A stretch of DNA of 64,000 nt, from positions 118,715 to 182,714 of the forward strand of contig NZ_NHSH01000048.1 of assembly GCF_016653315.1 (NCBI RefSeq). The letters are read 5' to 3'. A program made the position numbers and the translations under genes. Source of the stretch: Halochromatium roseum. Lineage in GTDB: Bacteria > Pseudomonadota > Gammaproteobacteria > Chromatiales > Chromatiaceae. Shown here one piece after another: positions 18,961 through 27,017 of this stretch; position 1 is the stretch's first letter, and each line of letters starts with the position of its first letter. Below the pieces are notes generated by a model. It did not search any database and had not been told where the DNA came from. It saw only the letters and a list, made by a program, of their open reading frames with translations.

Positions 18961-19758
18961 ATGCGTTTGATCCTACCGATCGGTATCCTCCTGGTCTGGG
19001 CCGTCGCGGCGCTGCTTGGCCCTTCGCTGCCGTTGGCGCCGAATCAGATCGATCTGCCGCAGATCCTTGAAGGCCCGACGCTGCTGCAGCCGTTAGGGAC
19101 CGATGATCTCGGACGCCCGGTGCTCGATCGTCTGATCGTCGGCTCGCGGACCTCGTTTCTGGTCGCTATTGGCGTCGTGGCGTTGTCGCTGGTGGTTGGG
19201 GTGGCTGTCGGCGGCATCGCCGGCTATGTGGGCGGTTGGCTGGATCTGGTGACGGTTCGCCTGATCGATGTCTTCCTCGCCTTTCCCGGTATCCTGCTCG
19301 CGATTGCGCTCGCAGCGGTGCTGGGGCCCGGGCTTGGTAACCTGATCATCGCCTTGTCAGCGGTCGGCTGGGTCGGTTTCGCGCGTCTGACGCGGGCGCA
19401 GATCCTGTCGTTACGTGGTCGCGATCATGTGCTCGCGGCGCGCGCGCTGGCCGTGCCGCCGCAGCTTATCCTCATCCGCCATCTGCTGCCGTTAGCGGCC
19501 GCGCCCTTGGTCGTTGAGGCGACCTTCGGTATTGCCTCGGTGGTGGTCGCTGAGGCTGGGCTGTCCTTCCTTGGCCTCGGTATCCAGCCGCCGGCGGCGT
19601 CCTGGGGGAGCATGATCCGCGATGGCGTCGCCTACATGCTGGTCTCTCCGCACCTGGTTCTCGCGCCGGGACTGGCCCTACTTTTGGTTGTGCTCGCGGT
19701 TAATCTCGCCGGTGACGACCTGCGCGATCGGCTCGATGTGCGTGCTTCGCGGAGCTGA
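18961..19758 (+). CDS. Dipeptide/oligopeptide-type ABC transporter permease (DppC-like)
   Basis: The 265-residue partner of the preceding permease has the DppC-type motifs LLQPLGTDDLGRPVLDRL and the EAA-like loop RGRDHVLAARALAVPP, followed by LSFLGLGIQPPAASWG. Five to six membrane segments are visible. It lacks most of the long N-terminal cytoplasmic part of E. coli DppC and is therefore shorter. It follows its partner after 3 bp and should form a heterodimer with it. A 7-bp tandem repeat begins 4 bp after its stop. Confidence 0.9.
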   Translation: MRLILPIGILLVWAVAALLGPSLPLAPNQIDLPQILEGPTLLQPLGTDDLGRPVLDRLIVGSRTSFLVAIGVVALSLVVGVAVGGIAGYVGGWLDLVTVRLIDVFLAFPGILLAIALAAVLGPGLGNLIIALSAVGWVGFARLTRAQILSLRGRDHVLAARALAVPPQLILIRHLLPLAAAPLVVEATFGIASVVVAEAGLSFLGLGIQPPAASWGSMIRDGVAYMLVSPHLVLAPGLALLLVVLAVNLAGDDLRDRLDVRASRS

Positions 19759-19762
19759 GGAA

Positions 19763-19783
19763 GTGGTGAGTGGTGAGTGGTGA
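19763..19783 (+). repeat. 7-bp tandem repeat
   Basis: Three exact units of GTGGTGA, followed by a partial unit, directly after the DppC-like gene. Confidence 0.75.
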
Positions 19784-20049
19784 GTGACGTGTCGTTGCTG
19801 GGGCAACACAGAGAGGGTGCTAGCGGTATGATTCGTTGCTGCATCCCCAACAGCGTCGTTGAGCCGAAGATTTCAAAGATGAGCGCAGAGGCTTGGTTAG
19901 GCGTCGAACAATCCCCGCTGTAGCGGTTTGGTGCCCTTGATGTCATCGCCAAGGGTCTGTTTCGAAAGAGTTTAATCTGTGTCTATCAAGGTCATCTTCG
20001 GTTTGCGGATGAATGATGAAACGCCAGTGCTGAGATGTGGAGTCGGTTC

Positions 20050-21099
20050 ATGCTGAGTGCAGATCCTGGGCAATGGCCTAGCCAAAGGCCCCTCGGGCCG
20101 GTGATGCTCGATCTCAAGGGCATCGAGCTGAGCGCCGAAGAGCGTGAGCTGCTGCGCCATCCGGCGGTTGGTGGCGTGATCCTGTTCCGGCGCAATTTTG
20201 TCAGCCCGGAACAGCTTGCAGCGTTGACCCAGGCCATCCTCGAAGCCGACGAGCGACGCTTGTTGATCGCGGTTGATCAGGAGGGTGGGCGGGTGCAACG
20301 GTTCTGCGAGGGACTCACCCGCTTGCCAGCGGCGTCGCGGTTCGGTGCCCTTTATGAACGTGATCCGCGTTCAGCACTCGATGCGGTCCGCGCGGTTGGC
20401 TGGCTGATGGCCAGCGAACTGCGTCAGTTGGGTGTCGATTTTAGCTTTGCCCCGGTGCTCGACGTTGAGCAAGGCGTCAGTCGGGTGATTGGCGACCGCG
20501 CCTTTGCCACGACGCCGGAAGCGGTCGCGACGTTGGCATCGGCTTGGCTGGACGGTGTCCACGGCGCGGGCATGGCTGGCTGTGGAAAGCATTTCCCCGG
20601 TCATGGTGGTGTCGTCGCCGATTCTCACCTCGAATTGCCCGAGGATCATCGGTCGCTCAGTGCCCTTGAACAGGCCGATCTGTTACCGTTCCGTCGCCTC
20701 ATTGCGCAAGGGCTTGAGGCCGTGATGCCGGCGCATGTGCGTTATGCCGCCATTGACCCCGAGCCAGCCGGCTTTTCGGTGTTTTGGCTGCGTGAGCTGC
20801 TTCGTAATCGCCTGCGCTTTGATGGCGCGATTATCAGCGACGATCTCAACATGGCTGGGGCGGGTGTTGCCGGGGGCCCCGCAGCGCGGGCGCTCGCGGC
20901 ATTGCAGGCCGGCTGTGATCTGGCCCTGATCTGTAACAATCGCGAGGGGGCGATCGCCGTGGTCGAGGCGCTGGCGGACTGGCGGAAACCGGAGTCAGCG
21001 GCACGTTTGGAGCGTTTGCGAGCGCGATCCGGTTTCGCTCTGCACAATGCAGAACGTCGACAGGCTGCGTTAACGGCCATCGACCAATTGTCGGTCTGA
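20050..21099 (+). CDS. nagZ: Beta-N-acetylhexosaminidase NagZ
   Basis: NagZ is a cytoplasmic family 3 glycosidase that removes GlcNAc from GlcNAc-anhydroMurNAc peptides during peptidoglycan recycling. The 349-residue protein shows GPVMLDLKGIELSAEE at the N-terminus, AVDQEGGRVQRF, the KHFPGHG loop with its catalytic His-Asp dyad followed by DSHLELP, and the nucleophile region ISDDLNMAG. ATG 20050 is chosen: it has a GGAG site upstream, and later ATGs would cut the conserved N-terminus. With the transpeptidase and permeases just upstream it suggests a cell-wall recycling group. Confidence 0.94.
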   Translation: MLSADPGQWPSQRPLGPVMLDLKGIELSAEERELLRHPAVGGVILFRRNFVSPEQLAALTQAILEADERRLLIAVDQEGGRVQRFCEGLTRLPAASRFGALYERDPRSALDAVRAVGWLMASELRQLGVDFSFAPVLDVEQGVSRVIGDRAFATTPEAVATLASAWLDGVHGAGMAGCGKHFPGHGGVVADSHLELPEDHRSLSALEQADLLPFRRLIAQGLEAVMPAHVRYAAIDPEPAGFSVFWLRELLRNRLRFDGAIISDDLNMAGAGVAGGPAARALAALQAGCDLALICNNREGAIAVVEALADWRKPESAARLERLRARSGFALHNAERRQAALTAIDQLSV

Positions 21100-21266
21100 G
21101 TCATGCGCCCAAACGCCGTGTAACTGCGATTTCTAGGATCATCGGGAACTCGCAATAGCAATCGACAGCCACTGAGCTGGTGCCGATGCGACGCCGATCA
21201 TCCCCCCGCAGAATCATCGGGTGGGCCTCGATGAGACAATGACCCCTCCCGTACAGGAGATAAGCG

Positions 21267-21827
21267 ATGAACAAGATGACGGCTGAGCAATATCGGGCGA
21301 TCGCTGGCCGCGCTGAGTGCCTGGTATCACCAACGGATGTTGATGCAGCGCTGCAGCGGATGTGCGATGCCATTGGCGCCAGGCTCGGTGATAAAGACCC
21401 GGTCGTGCTCGCGGTGATGACCGGGGGCATCGTCGCAACCGGCTTGCTGCTGCCACGGCTCGATTTTGCGCTGCGGCTCGACTATGTGCATGCAACGCGT
21501 TATCGCGGCGGTACTCGGGGTGGCGAGATCGAGTGGCGCCATCGACCTGTGGATGCGGTGCGCGGCGAGCATGTGCTGGTGATCGACGACATCTTTGATG
21601 AAGGGCTGACGATGGAAACGATCGTCAAGGCCTGCCATGAAGATGGCGCGGCGTCTGTGGTCAGTGCCGTGCTGGTCGAGAAGGAGCGGGGGCGGGACTG
21701 TGACTATCGGCCTGACATTGTCGGTCTTCAGGTACCGGATCGCTACGTGATGGGCTTTGGGCTCGACTACAAGAGCTACTTCCGTAATGCGGATCGCATC
21801 CTAGCGGCCGATCCTGACGACATCTGA
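21267..21827 (+). CDS. hpt: Hypoxanthine-guanine phosphoribosyltransferase
   Basis: The 186-residue type I phosphoribosyltransferase has the PRPP-binding motif HVLVIDDIFDEGLTM and a C-terminal aromatic ring-stacking region. It converts hypoxanthine or guanine to IMP or GMP. It belongs to the group that sits with nagZ and mtnP in pseudomonads and relatives and is often annotated simply as hypoxanthine-guanine phosphoribosyltransferase. Hypoxanthine released by the phosphorylase encoded at 22767 would be its natural substrate. A GGAG ribosome site lies upstream of ATG 21267. Confidence 0.88.
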   Translation: MNKMTAEQYRAIAGRAECLVSPTDVDAALQRMCDAIGARLGDKDPVVLAVMTGGIVATGLLLPRLDFALRLDYVHATRYRGGTRGGEIEWRHRPVDAVRGEHVLVIDDIFDEGLTMETIVKACHEDGAASVVSAVLVEKERGRDCDYRPDIVGLQVPDRYVMGFGLDYKSYFRNADRILAADPDDI

Positions 21828-21895
21828 GTAGGGCCATGGGCGCCGTCGAACGGCTTGAGGGAGGTCTATAAAAAGCTAATATAATTAAGGGCTTT

Positions 21896-21924
21896 TTGAC
21901 AATTGTCCGGTGATGCGCTAAACC
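21896..21924 (+). promoter_or_regulatory. Sigma-70-type promoter of the hemerythrin gene
   Basis: TTGACA (21896-21901), a 17-bp spacer and TAAACC (21919-21924) follow an AT-rich upstream stretch (21867-21895) that could act as an UP element. Confidence 0.5.
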
Positions 21925-21957
21925 CATCCTGAAGCTTTCGATAAGAGGAGGATGGTG

Positions 21958-22401
21958 ATGCTAACACTCGACGGCTACCGCAGCAGTCATTCTGAGCTGC
22001 GCCAGATGATCGATGATCTCAGGCAGCTCACAGCACCCGAGCAGCTCAAGATCAGGCCCAATGCCAAGACCGCCTATCAGTTGCTTTGCGATCTTGCAAA
22101 GAAGGTCAAACTTCACCTCGCTGAGGAAGACAAGCAGCTCTATCCCAACTTGCTGATCCACGAAGACCCCAAGGTCAAGTCGATCGCTTGGGGCTTTATC
22201 AGCGGTGAGAAGCCACTGCGCCGCTCTTTCGACGAGTATTACAAGCGCTGGCTGAAGAACTGCGACTTCAACTTTAGCGACGAGTTCTTACAAGAGACGC
22301 ACGAGATCTTCGATATGCTTGCCTACCGGATCGACCGGGAAGAGCAGGTGCTGTTTCCGAAATTGCTCGAGATTGGGATCTTTGCCGAGCAACGGGTCTG
22401 A
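21958..22401 (+). CDS. Hemerythrin-domain protein (HHE cation-binding)
   Basis: The 147-residue four-helix protein probably binds a non-heme di-iron centre. Candidate ligands are H11 in SSHSEL, the HxxxE in KLHLAEEDKQLYP, and the second pair in QETHEIFDML and REEQVLFP. Such proteins sense or store oxygen or nitric oxide or protect iron sites. The ribosome site AGGAGG (21946-21951) is 6 nt before ATG 21958 but adjacent to ATG 21952, so the later start is chosen. It interrupts the nagZ-hpt-mtnP group and has its own promoter-like sequence. A related but degenerate protein is at 53362. Confidence 0.85.
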   Translation: MLTLDGYRSSHSELRQMIDDLRQLTAPEQLKIRPNAKTAYQLLCDLAKKVKLHLAEEDKQLYPNLLIHEDPKVKSIAWGFISGEKPLRRSFDEYYKRWLKNCDFNFSDEFLQETHEIFDMLAYRIDREEQVLFPKLLEIGIFAEQRV

Positions 22402-22565
22402 TCACCGGTCTGATTGACCTCGGTGAAAGTCCTGGCGGGACTGTTTTCATTCCGTTTTTACAACAACTTGCTCGTATTTTCACCCACTTGCGGTGTTGCG
22501 CCAACAGTTGCTCAATCCCACGGGGTATCTGTTGGCGCTCCTAGCGGGTGAAGGAGCAATCGAAG

Positions 22566-22595
22566 CAGGCTTTGTGGGAACAGGCTTTGTGCGAA
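22566..22595 (+). repeat. 15-bp tandem duplication
   Basis: CAGGCTTTGTGGGAA is followed directly by CAGGCTTTGTGCGAA. Confidence 0.75.
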
Positions 22596-22709
22596 ACGCT
22601 TCGGCAATCGCCTGGACGCCTGCAAAAACTGATGTCGATCTGCCCATCGGGCCTGTCGGGACGAGGCTGCAGACGGCCACTTTGATCGCCGCAGCCTGTG
22701 GCGCAAGTG

Positions 22710-22737
22710 TTCAAGCCTTGCCCTAGTCCAGTACAAT
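22710..22737 (+). promoter_or_regulatory. Candidate promoter of mtnP
   Basis: TTCAAG (22710-22715), a 16-bp spacer and TACAAT (22732-22737) lie 29 bp before the ATG, with an AGGAG ribosome site between. Confidence 0.35.
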
Positions 22738-22766
22738 GTCTCTCCAGTATTCTAGGAGTGGCATTC

Positions 22767-23522
22767 ATGTCTGTGTTGGCGATTATTGGTGGTTCTGGCT
22801 TCAGTGCCTTTCCAGGTCTTGAGGTGCGTGATCGCCAGCCGGTCGAAACCCGCTATGGGACGACCTCGGCGCCACTGGTTCAGGGGCGCATTGGCGGGCA
22901 GCCTGTTTGCTTCCTAGCGCGCCATGGTTCTGAGCATCGGTTGCCACCTCATCGCATCAATTATCGAGCGAATATCCAGGCACTTGCCGATGCCGGCTGT
23001 TCATCGGTGGTGGCGTTGGCTGCTGTCGGCGGTATCCATCCGGCCTGCTCTCCTGGAACGCTTTGCGTGCCAGATCAACTCGTCGATTATACCTATGGCC
23101 GGGCGCACAGCTTCTTCGACGATGAATCCGAGGGCGTTTGTCACGTGGATTTTACTGAGCCCTATAGCCAAGCTCTGCGGCAGCAGCTTCTAAGCGCGGC
23201 TGCCGCCGCTGGGATTGTGCTGCGTGATGGTGGAACCTACGCAGTGAGCCAAGGACCTCGGCTTGAGACTGCAGCTGAAGTGCGTCGCATGGCCCGCGAT
23301 GGCTGTGATCTCGTTGGTATGACAGCGATGCCGGAGGCGGCGCTCGCGCGCGAGCGAGGTCTCGGCTATGCCACACTGGCGTTTGTCGTCAATTGGGGCG
23401 CAGGCCTCAGTGACGAAGCGATCACCATGGATGCGATCAACGCACAAATCGAGCGCTGTGCCGATGATATCGGGCGCCTCTTGGCGGTGTTTGCAGAGCA
23501 GCGTGCCGCGCCGGTTAGCTGA
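22767..23522 (+). CDS. mtnP: S-methyl-5'-thioinosine phosphorylase (MTAP/PNP family)
   Basis: The 251-residue nucleoside phosphorylase has phosphate-binding GGSGFSAFPGLE and RHGSEHRLPPHRINYRAN, the methionine motif in DLVGMTAMPEAALARE, and the base-contact stretch FVVNWGAGLSDEA. MTAP enzymes acting on methylthioadenosine have Asp at the base site. The Asn here fits a 6-oxopurine substrate, as in the pseudomonad methylthioinosine phosphorylase. It would release hypoxanthine and methylthioribose-1-phosphate from deaminated polyamine by-product. The start at ATG 22767 follows AGGAGTGG. Residual uncertainty is whether MTA is also used. Confidence 0.82.
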   Translation: MSVLAIIGGSGFSAFPGLEVRDRQPVETRYGTTSAPLVQGRIGGQPVCFLARHGSEHRLPPHRINYRANIQALADAGCSSVVALAAVGGIHPACSPGTLCVPDQLVDYTYGRAHSFFDDESEGVCHVDFTEPYSQALRQQLLSAAAAAGIVLRDGGTYAVSQGPRLETAAEVRRMARDGCDLVGMTAMPEAALARERGLGYATLAFVVNWGAGLSDEAITMDAINAQIERCADDIGRLLAVFAEQRAAPVS

Positions 23523-23537
23523 AACGGCGTTTAGTGG

Positions 23538-23615
23538 CTGACCATTTTCTACTTCCCGATCATCGCCCACCATGGGTCCTCAAAGCGGGAAGAACGGGAA
23601 GAAGTTGATGGACAG
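23538..23615 (+). repeat. MITE-like inverted-repeat element, copy 1 (78 bp)
   Basis: The ends are imperfect inverted repeats: CTGACCATTTTCTACTTCCCG at the left (written here to 20 of its bases) and the complement of CGGGAAGAAGTTGATGGACAG at the right, also about 20 bp. The same sequence recurs in the same orientation at 24671-24739, with most positions identical plus a short internal length difference. It encodes no protein. Confidence 0.7.
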
Positions 23616-23671
23616 TTTCTTATTTGATCATTGTTCCTACACCCAACCCAAACAATTCGCGGAGAAAGACG

Positions 23672-24538
23672 ATGGCTGACGACCAGGAGCAAAACCCGGT
23701 GGAAAATGCAGAAAAGAACCCAGTGGAAGCCCAGGAGCAGGCAAAGCCTCGGATGGGCTTCTTGCCAAAAATGGTCCTGTGGAGTCTCGTGCTCCTGTTC
23801 GGGTTTCTCTATCTCGGCTCTCTTGAGCGCAAGACCGGTGAGCCATTGATGCCGTTCTCTATGGGCGGGGGTCACCGTGAGGCACCGGCCGCTGCTGTGC
23901 CAGCAGCTGCAAGCGGCGCGGTCAGCGAGATAGCCAGTAGCGCTCCGTCTGCGCCTCCAGCTCAGGCGCAGCAAGCGGCCGCCACCTCTGAGCCAGAGTC
24001 GCCGCCCGCTGCTGCCAGCACTCCAGTCGCGGCTGTGCCTGATGTGAGCAAGCAGGAGGCGGAGGCCTTTGCCCAGGCAGTGATGACGAAGAAGCCTGAA
24101 TCGACCGCGACGCCGGCTGCAGCGCCCGCTGCACCAGCTCCGGTCGCTCAGCAGGCCGCGCCGTCGCCGGTCGCTCAGCAGCCTGCGCAGTCAGTGCCGG
24201 CGAAGGCGCCAGCGGCGACGGCTCCAGCCTCTAATGATGCGCAAGCAGGTGTCGTCGCTGCGTCGAGTACTGAGGGAGCAAAGGCGCCCGCGAGCGCTGA
24301 CGACTGGGCAGCGAGGCGTCGTGCGCAGGCTGAGGCTTACTATGCTGAGCAGAGGCGTCAGGCTGAGGCGGCCGCGCGCCAGCGCTGGGAGGCGATGCAG
24401 CAGCGCATGCCGCCCGTCCCTTGGCAAGCGGCGCCACCGGCCGCGATGCCTTATGGGGCTTACGGACGTTGGCCAGCACCCGCGGCGCCTGGCTATTATC
24501 AGCGCCCGGCGGGGCCAAGCGGCTCTTCATCGAACTGA
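23672..24538 (+). CDS. Membrane-anchored Ala/Pro-rich protein of unknown function
   Basis: The 288-residue protein starts with a charged cytoplasmic segment (1-28), then one membrane helix (about 31-50). A long periplasmic region of low complexity follows, rich in Ala, Pro, Gln and Ser (about 70-215). A charged stretch (about 225-255) with many Arg, Gln and Glu is probably helical, and the end is Pro/Tyr/Gly-rich. I do not recognise a family. The ribosome site GGAGAAAG precedes ATG 23672. It lies between the two MITE-like copies and has no functional neighbour, so acquisition or mobility as a unit is possible but unproven. Confidence 0.7.
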   Translation: MADDQEQNPVENAEKNPVEAQEQAKPRMGFLPKMVLWSLVLLFGFLYLGSLERKTGEPLMPFSMGGGHREAPAAAVPAAASGAVSEIASSAPSAPPAQAQQAAATSEPESPPAAASTPVAAVPDVSKQEAEAFAQAVMTKKPESTATPAAAPAAPAPVAQQAAPSPVAQQPAQSVPAKAPAATAPASNDAQAGVVAASSTEGAKAPASADDWAARRRAQAEAYYAEQRRQAEAAARQRWEAMQQRMPPVPWQAAPPAAMPYGAYGRWPAPAAPGYYQRPAGPSGSSSN

Positions 24539-24670
24539 GTCCGGCTCGGAGGAGGCTGCGGAAACGTTCATTGCGGTTCATTGCGCGCCACGCCTGAAGA
24601 TGACCTGATTGCTTCAGGGTAAGTGCTTCGGACGAACCGCGCCTTCTTGCACTGGCGCTGAACTTGGTCG

Positions 24671-24739
24671 CTGTCCATTTTCGACTTCCCGATCATCGCT
24701 CAACCATGGCCCTCAAATCGTGAAGAAGTTGATGGACAG
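24671..24739 (+). repeat. MITE-like inverted-repeat element, copy 2 (69 bp)
   Basis: CTGTCCATTTTCGACTTCCC at the left end matches the complement of GAAGAAGTTGATGGACAG at the right end. The direct match to copy 1 continues 6 bp past the right end (TCTTA). It sits 132 bp after the unknown gene and 30 bp before the convergent ABC permease gene. Confidence 0.7.
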
Positions 24740-24769
24740 TGTCTTAGCCTGCGTTTGGCTGATCCAGTG

Positions 24770-25951
24770 CTACTCCCAACGGAAAAGCCGTGCTGCAATG
24801 GTGATTAGAATCGCAGCCATCGCCAGTAACAGGGCTAACTGCGGCGCGATCGCCATCAGGTTGGCGCCATCAATCATCACAGCCCGCGCGCTTTCGACAA
24901 GATAGGTCAGGGGCATGAGGTATGAGAGGGTTTGGGCGGCGGCGCTCGTGCCTTCCATCGAGAACCATACGCCTGCGAGCAAGAGCATTGGCCAGGATAT
25001 GAGATTGAGCAGTCCGTCGGCGAGTTCTTCTGTGCGAAGTCTGGCGGCGATGATCAGTCCTAGGCTGATCATATTGAGCGCGCCGGCTACATAGATCAGG
25101 ATGAGGGCGAGATACGAGCCACGCATCGGGAAATCGAGCAGCAGCATCGCGCCTGTGTAGACAACGAGGCTCGAGGCCAGTACCACGATCAGCCGCGATA
25201 GGATCTGCGCGATCAGGAATTCGAGCGGGGTTAGCGGAGTCGCCTTCAGACGTCGTAGGACGCCGTTTTTGCGGTAACGCACCACGACCCAGCCAACCCC
25301 CCACAGGCTGGAGAACATCAGGTTCATCGCAAGCACGCCGGGTACGGCCCAATCGGCGTAACTGAGTGCCTCGCCGCTTGCGGTCTCGCGCAGCGGCGTT
25401 TCTGTTGCCTTTATCCTTGCCGGTAGGGCGCTGGGGGAAGCACCAGTCGCCGCTGGTGCGCTGGCAATGGCGCCAAGCAGGAGGCGCTCGGCGATCGAGC
25501 CGTTCGCCGACTCAGGGTTGACCCAGTAGCGCACCAGCGCGCTTGAGGATGCCCGCGTATCGAGAAGTAGGTCGAGCTGATGTCGGGCGACCTTGGCAAC
25601 GCCAGGGGCCTGCTCGGTGATTGGAACGAATTGGATGGTCTCGATTGAGAGGAAGTCGTCGATCCCGCGACCGGCGGTCGATGAGATTGGCGTCGCGCCG
25701 TCGTCGAGCAGGCCAACCTTGAGCAGGGTTTGGCTGCCTGAGCCGAAGATGAACGCGAAGGCGACGATCATCATGACCGGCATCAGGATGTTCCAGATCA
25801 GGCCCGCGCTGTCGCGGTAGAACTCGCGGTTGCGAGCGATGAAGATTGCCTGGATGCGTTTCCAGCTCGGTAGATTGGTGGTGTGCTTGCTCGTTCGGTG
25901 CAGCCGAACGGTGGCCGCTAGTTTCGTCGCGGGTTTCATTGCAGCTTTCAT
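24770..25951 (-). CDS. ABC-2 type transporter permease
   Basis: The 393-residue protein has an N-terminal membrane segment (about 50-70), a large extracytoplasmic loop (about 75-205) and five further membrane segments, the architecture of the YhhJ/YbhS/DrrB-type ABC-2 permeases. The C-terminal SYLMPLTYLVESARAVM motif is typical of the family. It starts 9 bp after the stop of the ATP-binding gene at 25961, so the two are co-transcribed. Substrate could be a drug, lipid or polymer; the sequence does not say. The large loop has a low-complexity Ala/Ser/Pro stretch. Confidence 0.88.
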   Translation of the reverse strand: MKAAMKPATKLAATVRLHRTSKHTTNLPSWKRIQAIFIARNREFYRDSAGLIWNILMPVMMIVAFAFIFGSGSQTLLKVGLLDDGATPISSTAGRGIDDFLSIETIQFVPITEQAPGVAKVARHQLDLLLDTRASSSALVRYWVNPESANGSIAERLLLGAIASAPAATGASPSALPARIKATETPLRETASGEALSYADWAVPGVLAMNLMFSSLWGVGWVVVRYRKNGVLRRLKATPLTPLEFLIAQILSRLIVVLASSLVVYTGAMLLLDFPMRGSYLALILIYVAGALNMISLGLIIAARLRTEELADGLLNLISWPMLLLAGVWFSMEGTSAAAQTLSYLMPLTYLVESARAVMIDGANLMAIAPQLALLLAMAAILITIAARLFRWE

Positions 25952-25960
25952 CGAGAGCGC

Positions 25961-26848
25961 TCAGGCTCTAAGGCTGTGGCCGGTGAGTTTGAGGAAGAGA
26001 TCCTCGAGGCTCGGGCGGTCGACGCGCAGATCGATCAGCGAGGCCCCGTGCTGCTCCAACTGTTCGAGCGCGGTTGGCACCTCGTCGACATAGAACTCAA
26101 TGCTGGTGTCTCGGCGCTCAGCGTTTTCCGGCAGCGGTGCATCATTGGGCCAGGCACTGCTCGGTAGTCTCAGGATCGCCGTCGGAAAATGCTCGCGAAT
26201 CAGTGTGCTCGGGCGTCCTTGAATGAGGATGCGGCCGTGATCGACAATGGCGATCTCGTCACACAGGCGCTCCGCCTCTTCCATGTAGTGGGTGGTGATG
26301 AGGATGGTTTTGCCGCGCTCGCGGACGCGATCGATCAGCGCCCAGAAATTGCGCCGGGCCTGGGGATCGAGTCCAGTGGTCGGCTCATCGAGAAACACCA
26401 GGGTTGGCTCATTCACCAAGGCGATGGCGAGCAGCAGGCGCTGGCGTTGGCCACCTGAGAGTTTGCGTGTGTCGCGGGTGAGAATCTCTTGCAGATGGCA
26501 GAGCTGGATGAGCTCGTCGAGATCGACGTGGCGTCGGTAGAGGGCCGCGAACATCGCCAGAGACTCGCGGACGGTTTGGAAATCTTGCAGCGAGGTCGCC
26601 TGGAACTGGATGCCGATCTGTTCGCGGAAGTCGCGATCGAGTGGGCGGCCTCGGAACAGGACGCGGCCGCTTGTCGGTGTCTGGATGCCTTCAAGCATCT
26701 CGAGCGTGGTCGTCTTGCCAGCGCCGTTTGGACCTAAGAGGCCGAAGCACTGGCCAGGTCGAACCCCAAAGCTGATGTCGTCGACAGCGCGAACGCCTGG
26801 GAACTGCTTACCGAGCCCGTCTGCGGCGATGAGAAGGTCGTCTGTCAT
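25961..26848 (-). CDS. ABC transporter ATP-binding protein
   Basis: The 295-residue protein is the ATPase of the exporter with the ABC-2 permease downstream. Walker A is GPNGAGKTTT, the signature is LSGGQRQRLLLA, Walker B is LVFLDEPTTGLDP, and the switch histidine is in ITTHYMEEAE. The C-terminal 75 residues form the accessory domain seen in DrrA/CcmA-like ATPases. The ATG at 26848 lies inside a run of three 8-bp tandem repeats. Confidence 0.93.
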   Translation of the reverse strand: MTDDLLIAADGLGKQFPGVRAVDDISFGVRPGQCFGLLGPNGAGKTTTLEMLEGIQTPTSGRVLFRGRPLDRDFREQIGIQFQATSLQDFQTVRESLAMFAALYRRHVDLDELIQLCHLQEILTRDTRKLSGGQRQRLLLAIALVNEPTLVFLDEPTTGLDPQARRNFWALIDRVRERGKTILITTHYMEEAERLCDEIAIVDHGRILIQGRPSTLIREHFPTAILRLPSSAWPNDAPLPENAERRDTSIEFYVDEVPTALEQLEQHGASLIDLRVDRPSLEDLFLKLTGHSLRA

Positions 26849-26867
26849 CAGGTTATCAGGTCATCAG
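26844..26867 (+). repeat. 8-bp tandem repeat over a start codon
   Basis: Three units, GTCATCAG, GTTATCAG and GTCATCAG, overlap the start codon of the minus-strand ABC ATPase gene; the repeat supplies an extra upstream ATG-like context. Confidence 0.65.
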
Positions 26868-26916
26868 GGGGCGGTGTCTTGATGGTTGGTGTAGTCAGTA
26901 GGTCGCTGATGACCCG

Positions 26917-26940
26917 TGCCCCCATCCAGGAAGATGGGGG
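26917..26940. terminator. Perfect 9-bp GC hairpin between DUF2892 gene and ABC operon
   Basis: GCCCCCATC (26917-26925) and GATGGGGGC (26932-26940) pair fully around the 6-nt loop CAGGAA. There is no T-run on either side, so it may be a Rho-independent-like pause, an mRNA 3' stabiliser for the DUF2892 gene or a regulatory site. Confidence 0.45.
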
Positions 26941-27017
26941 CAATGGCTTCACGGTCAGCGGCCAGGAAATGAGCGCAAGCGTCTCATTGGGCTCAGGCCG
27001 TCGCACCGTCGAGAGCC

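Larger units (their letters stand above)
22402..22766 (+). other. 365-bp intergenic region before mtnP
   Basis: I find no supported gene. A 77-codon frame at 22493 lacks similarity to anything I recognise. The region has an AT-rich stretch (22440-22485), a 15-bp direct duplication (22566-22595) and the mtnP promoter candidate. Confidence 0.45.

Noticed and set aside
22493..22726. 77-codon plus-strand frame before mtnP
   Set aside because: No ribosome site or similarity; it contains a tandem duplication and overlaps the mtnP promoter candidate.
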